A DNA stretch of 64,000 nucleotides from Hofstenia miamia. Lineage: Eukaryota; Xenacoelomorpha; Acoela. The position numbers and the translations under genes were made by a program. The stretch spans positions 510,216-574,215 of the forward strand of contig SCFE01000002.1 in assembly GCA_004352715.1 (NCBI GenBank), written 5' to 3'. Each line of letters opens with the position of its first letter. Within the stretch, counting starts at the first letter, position 1. The notes below the pieces were generated by a model that had not been told where the DNA came from, made no database searches, and worked only from the letters and a program-made list of their open reading frames with translations. Positions 26,301 to 34,590 of this stretch are shown piece by piece.

Positions 26301-27078
26301 ATAAGTAAAATAAGATGTTTATACTGCATTGTAGAAAATATATTTTGAACCTTGCACATCTTAGACCTCAACATTAAACTCAATTTATGCATAAATTTTT
26401 AATGTACGTTTTGATTTATATAAAATATTACCACTTACTTAAACAGTCTTTTGTCAGCTAACGTTAGAACTTTTTTCTAATGCTGCCTGGACAAAATGTA
26501 ATGTGCTATGCTTTAAATTATGACTTTCTGTGGCAACTATGAATATAATCAGGCGCGGTCCTAAGTGGAGACAGTTGGAGCCTGTGCTCCCCTTTTCGAG
26601 ATTTTCCCTTTTTTCAAAAGTGTTTCTAAAGATCTCAAGTATTTTTGAAGTTGATGTTCACAAGAGTGTCGTCTTGAAATTTAAAGTTTGCGTTGCTGGT
26701 GCATGTAATTACTAATTTGACATTTATATGACTTCAAGTTTCCAAGATATGATTGAAGTCTCAATTTCCACTGGGTATAAAATTCAAGCCCAGCTATGAA
26801 AAAGGCATTGCCCTCGCCAGAAAATAAGAATGTACCCTTCCTGTGTTTTAAAAATCTTAAAGCCGTGTTCACATAAAATGCCTGAGTCAAGTATTAATAT
26901 TTACTAATAGTTTGTATTAATTTAGCATCCTGGAGGTACTTTACCGAAGGATTGCTTCGAATCCGGAATCGTTGTTCGCCATATGTCATTCAGCACGGAT
27001 GAACAAATCTATGATTCTTTTGAAAACTCTGGGGAATTAATGGAATCTACTTCGGTAAATTTTCTTACTAAGCTTTAA
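7984..27078 (+). CDS. ARAP: ARAP-like ArfGAP/PH/RhoGAP/RA protein, 15 exons, 5' partial
   Basis: Exons, all with AG/GT borders and matching phases: 7984-8077, 8174-8359, 9254-9385, 13538-13570, 13903-13985, 15408-15682, 16056-16248, 16474-16795, 16923-17192, 17263-17412 (or 17421), 23845-24096, 25318-25443, 26007-26089, 26167-26272, 26926-27054. Together they encode about 811 residues in the order end of ArfGAP, PH, PH, RhoGAP, RA, PH. That order is diagnostic of the ARAP family: PtdIns(3,4,5)P3-regulated proteins that switch off Arf and Rho GTPases at membranes and the actin cortex. The N-terminal SAM, first PH domains and the ArfGAP zinc finger are not in the window. After 27054 the frame either splices on (GTAAAT donor) or reads eight codons to TAA at 27076-27078; no later exon was recognised. 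The introns are full of transposons, but every exon frame is open, so the gene looks functional. Confidence 0.85.
9254..15682 (+). CDS. ARAP exons: PH domain, including a 33-nt microexon
   Basis: Exons 9254-9385, 13538-13570, 13903-13985 and the first part of 15408-15682. The first encodes YEMSGTLMVRV and FCIMNDQELVLYDAEDKER, the beta-strand pattern of a PH-domain start. The 33-nt microexon encodes 11 residues (VIISKTTGCFD) with a TTTTAG acceptor and GTGAGT donor. The next exon gives KYRFKIIF, and GFEVYTREERLKFTF followed by a Trp-containing helix (DRPMWTLPL) closes the PH fold. PH domains here bind phosphoinositides or serve as protein contacts; the basic pocket is not clear enough to predict lipid binding. 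The 4.1-kb intron between exons 1 and 2 of this group holds a piggyBac element and a hAT MITE. Confidence 0.7.
10013..12455 (-). mobile_element. Decayed piggyBac transposon with both ends
   Basis: The right end reads outward-in TTAA then CCCCTAAACGTGCAACAT (minus strand, from 12455 down to about 12433); the left end reads TTAT then CCCTTAAAGCTGCAACAT from 10013. Ends beginning CCC next to a TTAA target are the piggyBac signature; the left TTAA has mutated to TTAT. Subterminal GGGTCAATTTGACCC lies at about 10066. The element is about 2.4 kb, a normal size, and sits in the ARAP intron 9386-13537, antisense to the gene. Confidence 0.8.
10190..11615 (-). pseudogene. piggyBac transposase pseudogene
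   Basis: Pieces in several frames follow piggyBac order: an N-terminal helical part with ELYGFIGIMILIGVHNG (11615-11346), IDEQMIPF at the first catalytic Asp (about 11150-11175), VTIDNYFTSAILAEYL at the second Asp (about 10920), AVDAINQM at the third Asp (about 10625) and a Cys-rich C-terminal finger (CYMCFKFVC, CKRCKC; 10190-10300). Breaks include a TGA just before IDEQM, a TGA just before AVDAINQM and several frame changes, so the enzyme is dead. The catalytic Asp codons themselves are preserved. Confidence 0.85.
12751..13103. mobile_element. hAT-like MITE with GAGCC-rich ends
   Basis: Left CAGACTTGTTAACGAGC (from 12751) matches the inverted right end CATACTTGTCAACGAGCC (ending 13103). Flanks CCATTGT (12744-12750) and CCATTGGT (13104-13111) look like a slightly mutated 8-bp target duplication, as hAT elements make. 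Multiple GAGCCGA/CGAGCC motifs lie inside. No coding sequence. Lies in an ARAP intron. Confidence 0.6.
14093..15033. mobile_element. Host MITE with repeated GATAAAARTCGATAGTCTGAACGCT
   Basis: Start (about 14093-14107, resumed at 14605 with CTACTTTTATCATCTG) and end (TTTTTTATCATCCG read inward from 15033, with TGTTCACATG) are inverted. Inside, the motif TAAAARTCGATAGTCTGAAC occurs near 14655 and 14958, with a related copy near 14728. The hAT MITE above has inserted near its left end. Superfamily not determined; no clear target duplication for this outer element. Confidence 0.5.
14108..14604. mobile_element. hAT-like MITE nested in another MITE
   Basis: The left end TAGGAATGAGGCGAT and inverted right end TAGGGATGAGCCGAT match at 13 of 15 bases. 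Flanks GTTCCTAC (14100-14107) and GTTCCCAC (14605-14612) are an 8-bp duplication with one difference. Both ends also carry CGGCCGAT motifs. No transposase frame. Sits in the ARAP intron 13986-15407. Confidence 0.7.
15408..16248 (+). CDS. ARAP exons: PH domain before RhoGAP
   Basis: The second half of exon 15408-15682 (SRVGFLKIYSSQENFW, then DFFILNEKNLIRM) begins a second PH domain. Exon 16056-16248 continues with IWDLRKLSQVKLVKS, LTIILPGIVRDL and TTVESRAWHDDI, the last helix with its invariant Trp. Phase 1 joins the two, and the 3' exon ends TG|GTAGTT so that the Trp codon is completed by the next exon at 16474. Vertebrate ARAPs carry a PH domain in the same position directly before RhoGAP. 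The intron 15683-16055 is short and carries no recognised element. Confidence 0.75.
16474..17192 (+). CDS. ARAP exons: RhoGAP domain with arginine finger
   Basis: Two exons, 16474-16795 and 16923-17192, joined in phase 0 across a 127-bp intron. The domain stimulates GTP hydrolysis by Rho-family GTPases. Visible hallmarks are DIPRIVENCINFL, the arginine-finger motif EGIYRKPGTES, the KRFFRKLDEPLL segment and the conserved asparagine motif MPASNLAKIFLPSL, each at its normal place. The catalytic Arg and the supporting Asn are both present, so the domain should be active. It ends with MVEDFITHYKYIFN. Length (about 170 residues) is normal for the family. This is the most securely identified part of the gene. 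Confidence 0.92.
17263..24096 (+). CDS. ARAP exons: Ras-association (RA) domain split by a 6.4-kb intron
   Basis: Exon 17263-17412 encodes LSEEDFEQERKVDI and RLEIKLKIETASGNP; exon 23845-24096 encodes VACLIIDDSWNVCDCVRKIA and onwards to FENANFWIKLYK. Together these give the beta-beta-alpha pattern of an RA domain (ubiquitin-like fold that can bind Ras/Rap GTP). Two donors keep phase 0: after GAG at 17412 or after TTT at 17421; neither is a strong consensus. Without splicing the frame runs on to a TAA at 17461-17463, giving a possible short isoform that ends after RhoGAP. The 6.4-kb intron includes a hAT remnant near 20 kb and a small MITE near 23.7 kb. Confidence 0.7.
17464..19764. other. ARAP intron, no recognised features
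   Basis: AT-rich, all frames heavily interrupted; no exon with a PH, RA or other domain seen. Confidence 0.5.
19765..20320 (+). mobile_element. hAT transposon remnant
   Basis: At about 20055-20110 the + strand reads SNQVEKLFSKAGYALCD, the S/T-x-x-x-E-x-x-F-S-x-A-G motif of the hAT C-terminal dimerisation domain, followed by stops. Around it, ATTAATC-rich motifs occur at both sides (GATTAATCTA near 19780 and, inverted, near 20280), as in internally deleted hAT elements. No convincing 8-bp duplication. Confidence 0.55.
20321..23593. other. ARAP intron, mostly featureless; one GC-richer patch
   Basis: At 21010-21100 a GC-richer patch contains, on the minus strand, GGTTTAAAACC (similar to a pol III B box) and GGCTAACCACGCG, vaguely tRNA/SINE-like, but no complete SINE was defined. 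A 94-codon minus frame at 21363-21647 has no recognisable domain. Confidence 0.35.
23594..23808. mobile_element. Possible piggyBac-like MITE
   Basis: CAATGTCAAAGCGG with ATTGACCCCATAA at the left is mirrored by CAATGCAAAAGCTGGGTCAA on the minus strand at the right. The GGGTCAA/TTGACCC motif is shared with the ends of the piggyBac element at 10-12.5 kb. TTAA borders are not evident. Confidence 0.35.
24163..24383. mobile_element. piggyBac-type MITE with TTAA duplication
   Basis: TTAA (24163-24166) followed by CCCTTTCAGGACTG; at the right, read inward on the minus strand, TTAA (24380-24383) then CCATTTCAGGACTT. The element is 213 bp without coding capacity. A near-palindrome TGATACATATGTGTATCA lies just inside the left end. 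Sits 67 bp after ARAP exon 23845-24096. Confidence 0.8.
24384..25317. other. ARAP intron, nothing recognised
   Basis: AT-rich sequence between the MITE and exon 25318; no exon or repeat supported. Confidence 0.5.
25318..26272 (+). CDS. ARAP exons: C-terminal PH domain
   Basis: Exons 25318-25443, 26007-26089 and 26167-26272. They encode NIVLYSCDGSSFTRKPLSIR with DNLICLHHKHDIK, then ISWNISNLKIFKGVVDKS, then GITIKPFATASFHSFAFDL followed by the closing helix DRDRWLFTLLEMR. The S-W-x-x-x-x-L-K-I-F motif and the terminal Trp helix match the last PH domain of ARAP proteins. Both 5' exons begin with ATG by chance; the acceptors (ATATAG, TTTTAG) and phase 0 show that they are internal exons rather than starts. 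Confidence 0.8.
26926..27078 (+). CDS. ARAP C-terminal tail exon
   Basis: After a TTTAG acceptor, 43 codons (HPGGTLPKDC and FESGIVVRHMSFSTDEQIYD) lead to TCG at 27052-27054. A GTAAAT donor follows, but reading on gives VNFLTKL and a TAA at 27076-27078. Both ends are possible. No AATAAA lies in the next 150 bases, and a LINE remnant on the other strand begins at about 27290, so the true gene end is unresolved. Confidence 0.6.
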   Translation, partial: HPGGTLPKDCFESGIVVRHMSFSTDEQIYDSFENSGELMESTSVNFLTKL

Positions 27079-27286
27079 TTTTCGAGAAAATTGTTTCACT
27101 TCGTTGGATTATATTATTTAAATTATTTAAGTTGGTGTCAAGATCTGAGATATCAATACACAAATAATTAATTCTCCACATATATCTGTAAAACAATATT
27201 TCAACCATAGAAATTGTGGTTTAACTTAATGAAACAATGAAACAATGTATTTAAATAATCAGAATACATCTGACTAATCTATTAGT

Positions 27287-28140
27287 TTAATACGATAGTA
27301 GATGTCTATCAGGGAACAGTTTTAAGAACTTTCTGCCCGAAAGAACATCAGTGGGCGGCTTCTTTGGTCTCAGTCGTGTTTCCGCGTAGGATTGCCTCTG
27401 AATAATCATGTCATTGAGGGAATGCTCCGTATTTGCTATAATGGAATAAAGATTTTCATCTGCTTCTTTCACAAGTGAATGAATGCTTTTGAAAGAGTCT
27501 ATAATGCCTGACTTGACGAACTTTTCCTGGATATAGTCAATCTTGTGGATAAAAGAAGATCCACCCCAAACAGTTATCCCATATCTAAGCTGGGCCAAAA
27601 ACAAACCGTTGAAAAGTTTCGAAGCGTCCTTTCGCGAAATTGATAACGTGTGAATTTCTTTATAAGATGGAAAGTCCTGATGAGTTTTTTGGTATGACTA
27701 TAAACGTGGTCACTGAAATTTACTCTTCTACCCAGTACAACTCCAAGAAGGGTAATATTTTTAACGCTCTGAATGTTAGCAATGCTTGAGAGAGACATTT
27801 CTTCTTTCGATCCACGTAGCAGTATGGTCAGCTCCTGAGATTTAGATTCATTGAGAATGAAATTGTTAGAATATGATCAATGGCTTCTTTTGTTCCATTT
27901 GCTTTTTCTTTGTCAGCTCTTTGGTAAAATATTGGAATGCAGCAAGTAATGTCATCCGCGCATTTCACAAGGGCGCCTAGTGAAGATGATATTAGCAGAT
28001 CGTCGTAATCAATGTTGAAAAGAATCGGTCCGAGAATTGTTCCTTGAGGGACCCCTAGGTTCGTAGGTAGCAGCGATGAACATTCATTGTTATCCTTGAC
28101 ATACTGTTATCTATCCGTAAGGAAGCTTCTTATCAAATGA
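27287..28140 (-). pseudogene. Non-LTR reverse transcriptase remnant
   Basis: On the minus strand, from about 28140 down: IRSFLTDR (with a stop), GVPQGTILGPILFNI (RT block 4), KCADDITCC (catalytic A-D-D block), later NITLLGVVLGRRVNFSDHV and LRYGITVWGG, ending near 27290. Order and motifs are those of a jockey/CR1-type reverse transcriptase C-terminal half. Frameshifts and stops separate the parts. The sequence differs from the CR1/L2-like family at 48-56 kb, so it is a separate, older family. Confidence 0.8.
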
Positions 28141-30133
28141 ACAATATTGCTGATCCTTAACACATTAATAAAAAGTAATACAGTCAACCCCGATTACCCG
28201 CCGCCTCAGATATCAATATATTTTCGATGGCACGCGAGTTCGACGGATAATCGACGTCACAAATTTGTATCGCTTTTTATTGCATTTTTGTCTCATTGTT
28301 TTGTAGTTGTGTATTTTTTGTTTATTTGGTTTGTTTTTTATTGAAATCTGTAGTTTTATTTCTACTTCTTATGTTGTTTTGCATTTATAGTAGCATAAGT
28401 TTGAGTAGAATTTTCACATCTCTTTGCGACGTGGTGATAGAATGTGGGTAAATGTCAATGGACAATAAAACTCATTTACATTTATTGTTATGTACGCTTG
28501 GAATGCGTTTTTCTTCAAATGTATATTATGAATGTTTATGTCAGTGTTTCTAGACTATAGTTGATGAGTTTGGTTAGTAAATCTCATATTTCTACCTCAT
28601 TTCTTTTTAATATCGTTAAAATGTTTGAGAGAAGCACAAAAACTCTTAAAACATTCAACTTTAACAATGAATGTTTAATATTTGTATGTGATTCTAAAAC
28701 ATGATCGGTTCGGTAATTTCTCAGTTATAATAAAACATTTGATTTTAACCCTGTTCTAGATGTGATACCAAACCGTAGCATATTAATTCATCAATATTTG
28801 TGGGTAATACTTTACTTAATCTGAAAGTGCTAGAATCATACTGATGAAGAGTTTTTATCATGGTTAGAATGATCTCATACTATATTTATTGATTGCATCC
28901 ATTTCATAAATATCTGACTGTTTTGAATTTAATCATTTCAGAAAATGTTATGAAATCGTAACGGTCACGTAACTGATATGAAATACCTTATTAGGGGACA
29001 ACTTTCGACTTTGACTGGTCAGGAAATGCTTAAATACGTAATTGTATGCTATGAACTCGAATGAGTTGTATTATTGGACATGCTATGGTTTCAAATGAAT
29101 AAAGGCCAAATGGAATTGGTTTGATTAAGAATTTAATTTCAAGATCCATGATGATTTGTTTTATTATACTACACAGACACACATATATATACAGAATCAA
29201 GACCTACAAGACGAAGAGACAAAGTTGTATACAGAAATTTTGTCGCACTCTGTATAAAAAAGCATCATGAACAAATTGAATACATTTTGTAAAAATGAAG
29301 TTGGGAATGCCATTTACATAGAGAATATACAGTAAAGGATATAGAAGTGATACCGGAGAAACTTAGTCATTTCCTTTGTAAAATTCAATTTGGGTAATGT
29401 GTCTTGCCATGGATTTTGCACTGGAAGGCCAATATGATCAAACGACCAGAAATTGTCGGCCAGGCTAGATTTCTACTTGACACTAGCTGCCTAATAAATA
29501 CGGTTGATAAATAGCATTATGTATTTGTTGTTTTATTTTAGGTGCAACTTTGAAATTTATCAAGTTATTCTTTATCACTATAACAGTTTGATAAAAATCA
29601 TCAGAATACCGAATGCTATATGTTTGCGAAATTTTGTTTTAGAAAATCTGTGTTTATGACGCGTTTTTTATGAATATGCTCTATGTGACAATACTTACGA
29701 AGTAAACAAATACCATTCTTATTAATTTTCTTATTAAATTATATTTCTTTACATATTTATTTAGCATTGGACTCCTTTTAACTCGATGTTTATTGAATTA
29801 AAACACAGCGTCACCCAGATAAAAAAAGCACAGCAGCATTTTAAATGAACTGTGTTTCTCAGAACCAAATGCTGTTTCGATTTGTATTTTCCAACGCTTT
29901 TGTTTAATTTTGTGTTAATGTTTTTATAATTTAGTGAATTTTATAATTTCTAATTTACAATGTATTGATTTGAGAACAATTTAATGGTTTTTATGTTTAA
30001 TCTGTGAATATTTGTCAATGTATTATTACACTATATTTTGTGTTTTTTTATTTAACTTTTGTGTATTACCATAATTTCACTTTATTATGTTGCTTTTTTG
30101 ATGTGGTGCTTCTACTGTACATTTCATGGATGC
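28141..30133. other. AT-rich non-coding DNA
   Basis: No frame, RNA or transposon end that I can support; a short ATAT run near 29180 only. Confidence 0.5.

Positions 30134-30168
<35 letters not shown>
30134..30168. repeat. (AT)n microsatellite
   Basis: Roughly 17 uninterrupted TA units directly abutting the (GATAA)n tail of the adjacent LINE copy. Confidence 0.95.
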
Positions 30169-30170
<2 letters not shown>

Positions 30171-31421
30171 ATAAGATAAGATAAGACAATCTTTATTAAG
30201 AGAAGGTAAAGCAATTAATACAAACTGATGGTTTCTCAAAATAGCGTCATTAAAAAAAAATAAAACAAAATCATACTATTTACGAACCTATACATTTCTA
30301 AGCAGGCTAAGAATAAGTCTACATTCTAGTAATTGTGTAATTGCTATTATAGAATTTGTACCCTGTCCAAGATCTTCCTGAGATGAATTTTTGCTTAAGA
30401 ATAAATCTTTTCACACTATTTCGGAATTCTTTCAGTTTTGTAATATGCTTAATTTCGTTAGGCAGATTATTCCATTGCCTTGTGGCTACGTTTAAAAATG
30501 AATTTTCTTTGACTTTACGTCTGAACCTAGTGACAACATATTTCTTAGACCGTCTATTGAAAGTTTTCTTGAATTCAGGGAGATTTATCTTATCATAAGG
30601 CGGAATTTCGTTAGCAGCTTTGAAAAATAATGTAGCAATATTGATTTGTATTAATTGTTGAGGAGAAGGACACGTTTCCAAAATATAATTTTTGGTGTTA
30701 CTAGAATTTCTTTTGCAAACATTTAAAGCCCATTTATATTGCAGCTGAAGTTTATTTATCAATGATGTGCTCAAATTTGAAAATANGTCAATTATTATTC
30801 CTAAATATTTGAAAGTATCACTTGTAGAAATAATTGCATTTTTTATAGTGAAATTTTTATTTCTATGCAAGTTATTGTTGAAAAAGGGGTTCATTATACA
30901 AAATTGCGTTACTGCCTGAGAATTAGGAGAAAGTTTAGTGGGAATTTTCGTGTTTGTAGACTTCAAATTATACGCATTTAGTAAAGAATCTAATTTTGAT
31001 TTTTCAGAGCCGACAAGATAGTTAATATTCCAATCTCCGAGCAAGAGAACATCCTTATTTTCAGCACAAGCGATGGATAATTCAGTTTCCATTTGTTTGA
31101 TAAATTCTGTCAAATACTTTTTTGAAGGGCAATATGACACATTGAGTAATTGCTTTTTGTAATGGGAGGTTCTAATTGGATTATTTAATTCAATCCATAA
31201 ACTTTCAAATTTAGAATTACAATTTGCGATATTATGTCGGAATTTTGGATTATATATTTTGGGAACAAGGAATAAGACACCGCCACCTTTGACCTTTTCT
31301 AAGAAATTATTTAAAGCTCTATCCCTACGAAATAATTTGTAAATCGAACTATCAAATGACCAATTTGAATCAGGGTCATCGTTACACAACCAAGTTTCTG
31401 AAATTCCTATGATAGTTTCAN
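30169..31421 (-). mobile_element. CR1/L2-like LINE copy with internal deletion
   Basis: Minus-strand frame 31434-30319 (one N at 30786, one at 31421). The endonuclease part carries GISETWL and LLLGDWNINY; near codon 173 (about 30915) it jumps, in frame, from LSPNSQAV to TQFCIMNPF, which belongs to the reverse transcriptase after the YADD block. The endonuclease SDH motif and the whole RT core are missing. The C-terminal end (RQWNNLPNEIKHI, RSWTGYKFYNSN) is intact to the stop at 30319. Then comes a 3' UTR and a (TATCT)n tail (seen as GATAA on + at 30169-30187). Whether the jump is a real deletion or a collapse is open. Confidence 0.8.
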
Positions 31422-31785
31422 AAATTATACGCATTTAGTAAAGAATCTAATTTTGATTTTTCAGAGCCGACAAGATAGTTAATATTCCAATCTCCGAGCA
31501 AGAGAACATCCTTATTTTCAGCACAAGCGATGGATAATTCAGTTTCCATTTGTTTGATAAATTCTGTCAAATACTTTTTTGAAGGGCAATATGACACATT
31601 GAGTAATTGCTTTTTGTAATGGGAGGTTCTAATTGGATTATTTAATTCAATCCATAAACTTTCAAATTTAGAATTACAATTTGCGATATTATGTCGGAAT
31701 TTTGGATTATATATTTTGGGAACAAGGAATAAGACACCGCCACCTTTGACCTTTTCTAAGAAATTATTTAAAGCTCTATCCCTAC

Positions 31786-31788
<3 letters not shown>
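31422..31788 (-). repeat. Exact repeat of LINE endonuclease segment
   Basis: These 367 bases appear identical, by eye, to 30965-31331, and follow a single N. Identity beginning at an N suggests an assembly join rather than a biological tandem duplication. An (AT)n run follows at once (31788-31826). Confidence 0.85.

Positions 31789-31826
<38 letters not shown>
31788..31826. repeat. (AT)n microsatellite
   Basis: Uninterrupted AT repeats directly after the duplicated LINE segment. Confidence 0.95.
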
Positions 31827-31827
<1 letters not shown>

Positions 31828-33789
31828 CAAATAACAGGAAAACAACCCAGGACTGCAGACCCTTAGACCGTTAATTACTTTCTTGAAATAAATAATTGCT
31901 CTTTTTACTGGATTTTGGTTTTTTAAATATTTAAACGATTGTTAATTTAATGCAATGTATTCTACAAGTAATGAAATAAAGCGCGTTCTTTTAGGTGTAC
32001 CATTTGTGTGTATGTTATTTGTAGAGAACATACGTTTAAGGTTTTTTCAAAACAGAAAATATGGTAGTATTGCGAGATCACTGGAAGGAATTTAATAACT
32101 TAGATCCACACAATGCAAATAGATTTAGTTTTAGAATTTCATAGTGTTTTTGCATACAACTGAAAATAAACATTCGACAATTTTGTAAATTTTGAAAAGT
32201 TGTTACTTATTAGAGTAACAATTGAAATTGATCAATAATTTACAGTAAAATTTGACAACTAGGATTAGATGCATTATAAATTCTAGAGGTAAATATGTAA
32301 GTTGTTAATTCTAACGCATTTTTTACTAAACAAAAAGACTATCTTATCTAACAACAGTTGCTATAGTATGCAGTTATAAAGAAATTTAGCATCTAAGCTG
32401 TGAGACATTAATAACAAACGTTAGGCTTTTGACAAAATTCGATTTCATTCATATTTTGATTATTCATGCGATAAAAGTAATTAACTATTGGAAAGATCAA
32501 ATTCAAAAGAATTTTCTATAAAAATATTTTCTAAAATGCACCTGAACCGCCTCCATTAAAGATCAGAAACCTAGATGCAAGGGATACATTTACACATGTT
32601 TGATTAGGCTTTACCCTAATATTAACAATAAGGCATGGTCAAATTATGCATTCCATAATGAACTTGACTGGTCACAATGTGTAGGTAAGTTATAATGTCA
32701 ATTTTCTGTAAATTCTTTTAATTTTGTATTGTGGTATACTTTGAAGCGATTTTTGCAGACGTATTTCAAAGTTTTTTGTATACTGTTCTAGAAAAATAAA
32801 AAATTCTTCTTTTACCCAAGCTTTAACTTTTCGATGTTAATATGTCACTCACAAAGTAGGAAGAGTGTCAAATTGGTGCTTCTTAATCCGCCCCAATTTT
32901 TGCTTACAAATCCGAATTCTTTAAACCTGACATAAATATGAGATTCATTCTTCCGTTTTTTTTGAATATTTTGTGTAAAAGCTTTAATTACTCTTCCTTA
33001 ATTTTAAATAAGATATGCTTGAATTGGACATGAGTACATGAAATATAAGGGGTGGATGCAAACTAGACTACAGATGTGGGTGTCCCTTCTGTTAGGGTAT
33101 ATAGACTACTGCTGTATGAATATCAATGCCTATGTTTAAACTTATAATTTCTGGAAAATATATACTGTATTTTCATTTTTCATACGATTGTTGTAAGCCT
33201 TACCAATTTAAATACAAGAATAATTCTAAAATATTTATATTCAATATTGCTTATTTAGTCAGTTCCATAGGGTAGGTTTTAGCAATATTCTGAAAAGTAA
33301 ACTACCAATGCGTTTTGTGCTTATTAGGATTACATTTATTTTTTTAGAAATCTTAAAGCCTTTCCTTACTCTTTAAATTGGCAATGTAAATTTTTCGGCG
33401 ATTCTAATGGGCACGTCAAAAAATTGGAATTTAACACTTGGTGTCGGATGTTACGTAAAAAGGACACACAAAAATGGATATTTCATTGAAGTGCTGTCAT
33501 ATTCTGGCCAAAACAATTAGGTGCTTAAATTATGTTATTTTGAGTTCACACATATGTAATGTAATATATGCCAATATTTTTTTCAGCAGCAACTATTTTA
33601 CGTGGTATTGGTGGGGCGGACGTTTCAATTAAAACTAAGCAAAAACTCCAATACTTATAGTAGCCATTAGTTAGTGCAGAAGTATTTATTTGAGAAATAC
33701 AGCATACAACAGAATCTATAATCATAGTGTGAGCAAAAAATATCCAAATAAAGTCGATTCTGTATTATAACTTCTTCCATATTTTGATT
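31827..33789. other. AT-rich DNA, nothing recognised
   Basis: No supported frame or repeat. Confidence 0.5.
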
Positions 33790-34590
33790 ACTCCAAAAAA
33801 CTTGCATCTCATACAGTTGAAAGCAACATAACTAGTGTTAAGAAAATGGCTATTTCAATTAAGGCTCTTAGCAATCAATGTATCACAACAGCTTCCAACC
33901 ACAGCAAAAATTCAATTAAATCACACATTAATGCTAAGTCACTTTAATTATGGAAACATACTGTATCCCGACATAAATCAATTTTTGAATAAATTCAACG
34001 TGCAAATAAAATGGTCTATAAATCATTTATATAACAGAAATCAAGAAATTAACAAAAGCTTTTCTAAATCCACAATGCATTATTTATAAAAACATATTAA
34101 CTACTTTCTTTAAAATATTTAATAATATTGTTCCATACCACATTCCAACTTTCTATCTTCTAAAATATTGCTTAGACATAATCATAGAACGGTAAAAATT
34201 ATGCCTCTTCCATATAACAAGAAAATAATGAAAAATTCATTTCTCAATACATCAATAAATATATGGAATAATTTACCTAAATCTATAAAACAAATAAATA
34301 AATTAAGAGTATTCAAAAACGACATTAAAAAATAATTCTGTAGTTATACAAAGGGAAAGCTTGAATACAAATGGCGAGGCTTTAAATTTTATAATCGTGA
34401 TTACTTAATAGACCGCATCTAACCTAAATTCGCCATAGCCCTAGCTAGTGATTGTAATTTTTTTTGTAAATATTATTGTTGTATGTGTTTTGTTCCTTTA
34501 TTTCTATTGTTTGACGCTATTTAGAGTTGTAAACAGTATTTTGTATTATAAAGGGCAACTCTAAATATAGATATTTCATTTCATAATTCA
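33790..34590 (+). pseudogene. CR1/L2-like LINE 3' end, plus strand
   Basis: Reads, with frameshifts, LNHTLMLSHFNYGNILYPDI and VQIKWSINHLYNRN, then INIWNNLPKSIKQINKL and YKWRGFKFYNRDYL. These align with the C-terminal region of the LINEs at 48-55 kb (SHFNYSSIL, YKWAINVCKRN, RQWNEFPQEIK, GYKFYNTDYT). It ends with AACTCTAAATATAGATATTTC near 34585, the same 3' UTR end but with an ATTTC rather than TATCT tail. 5' truncated and dead. Confidence 0.75.
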
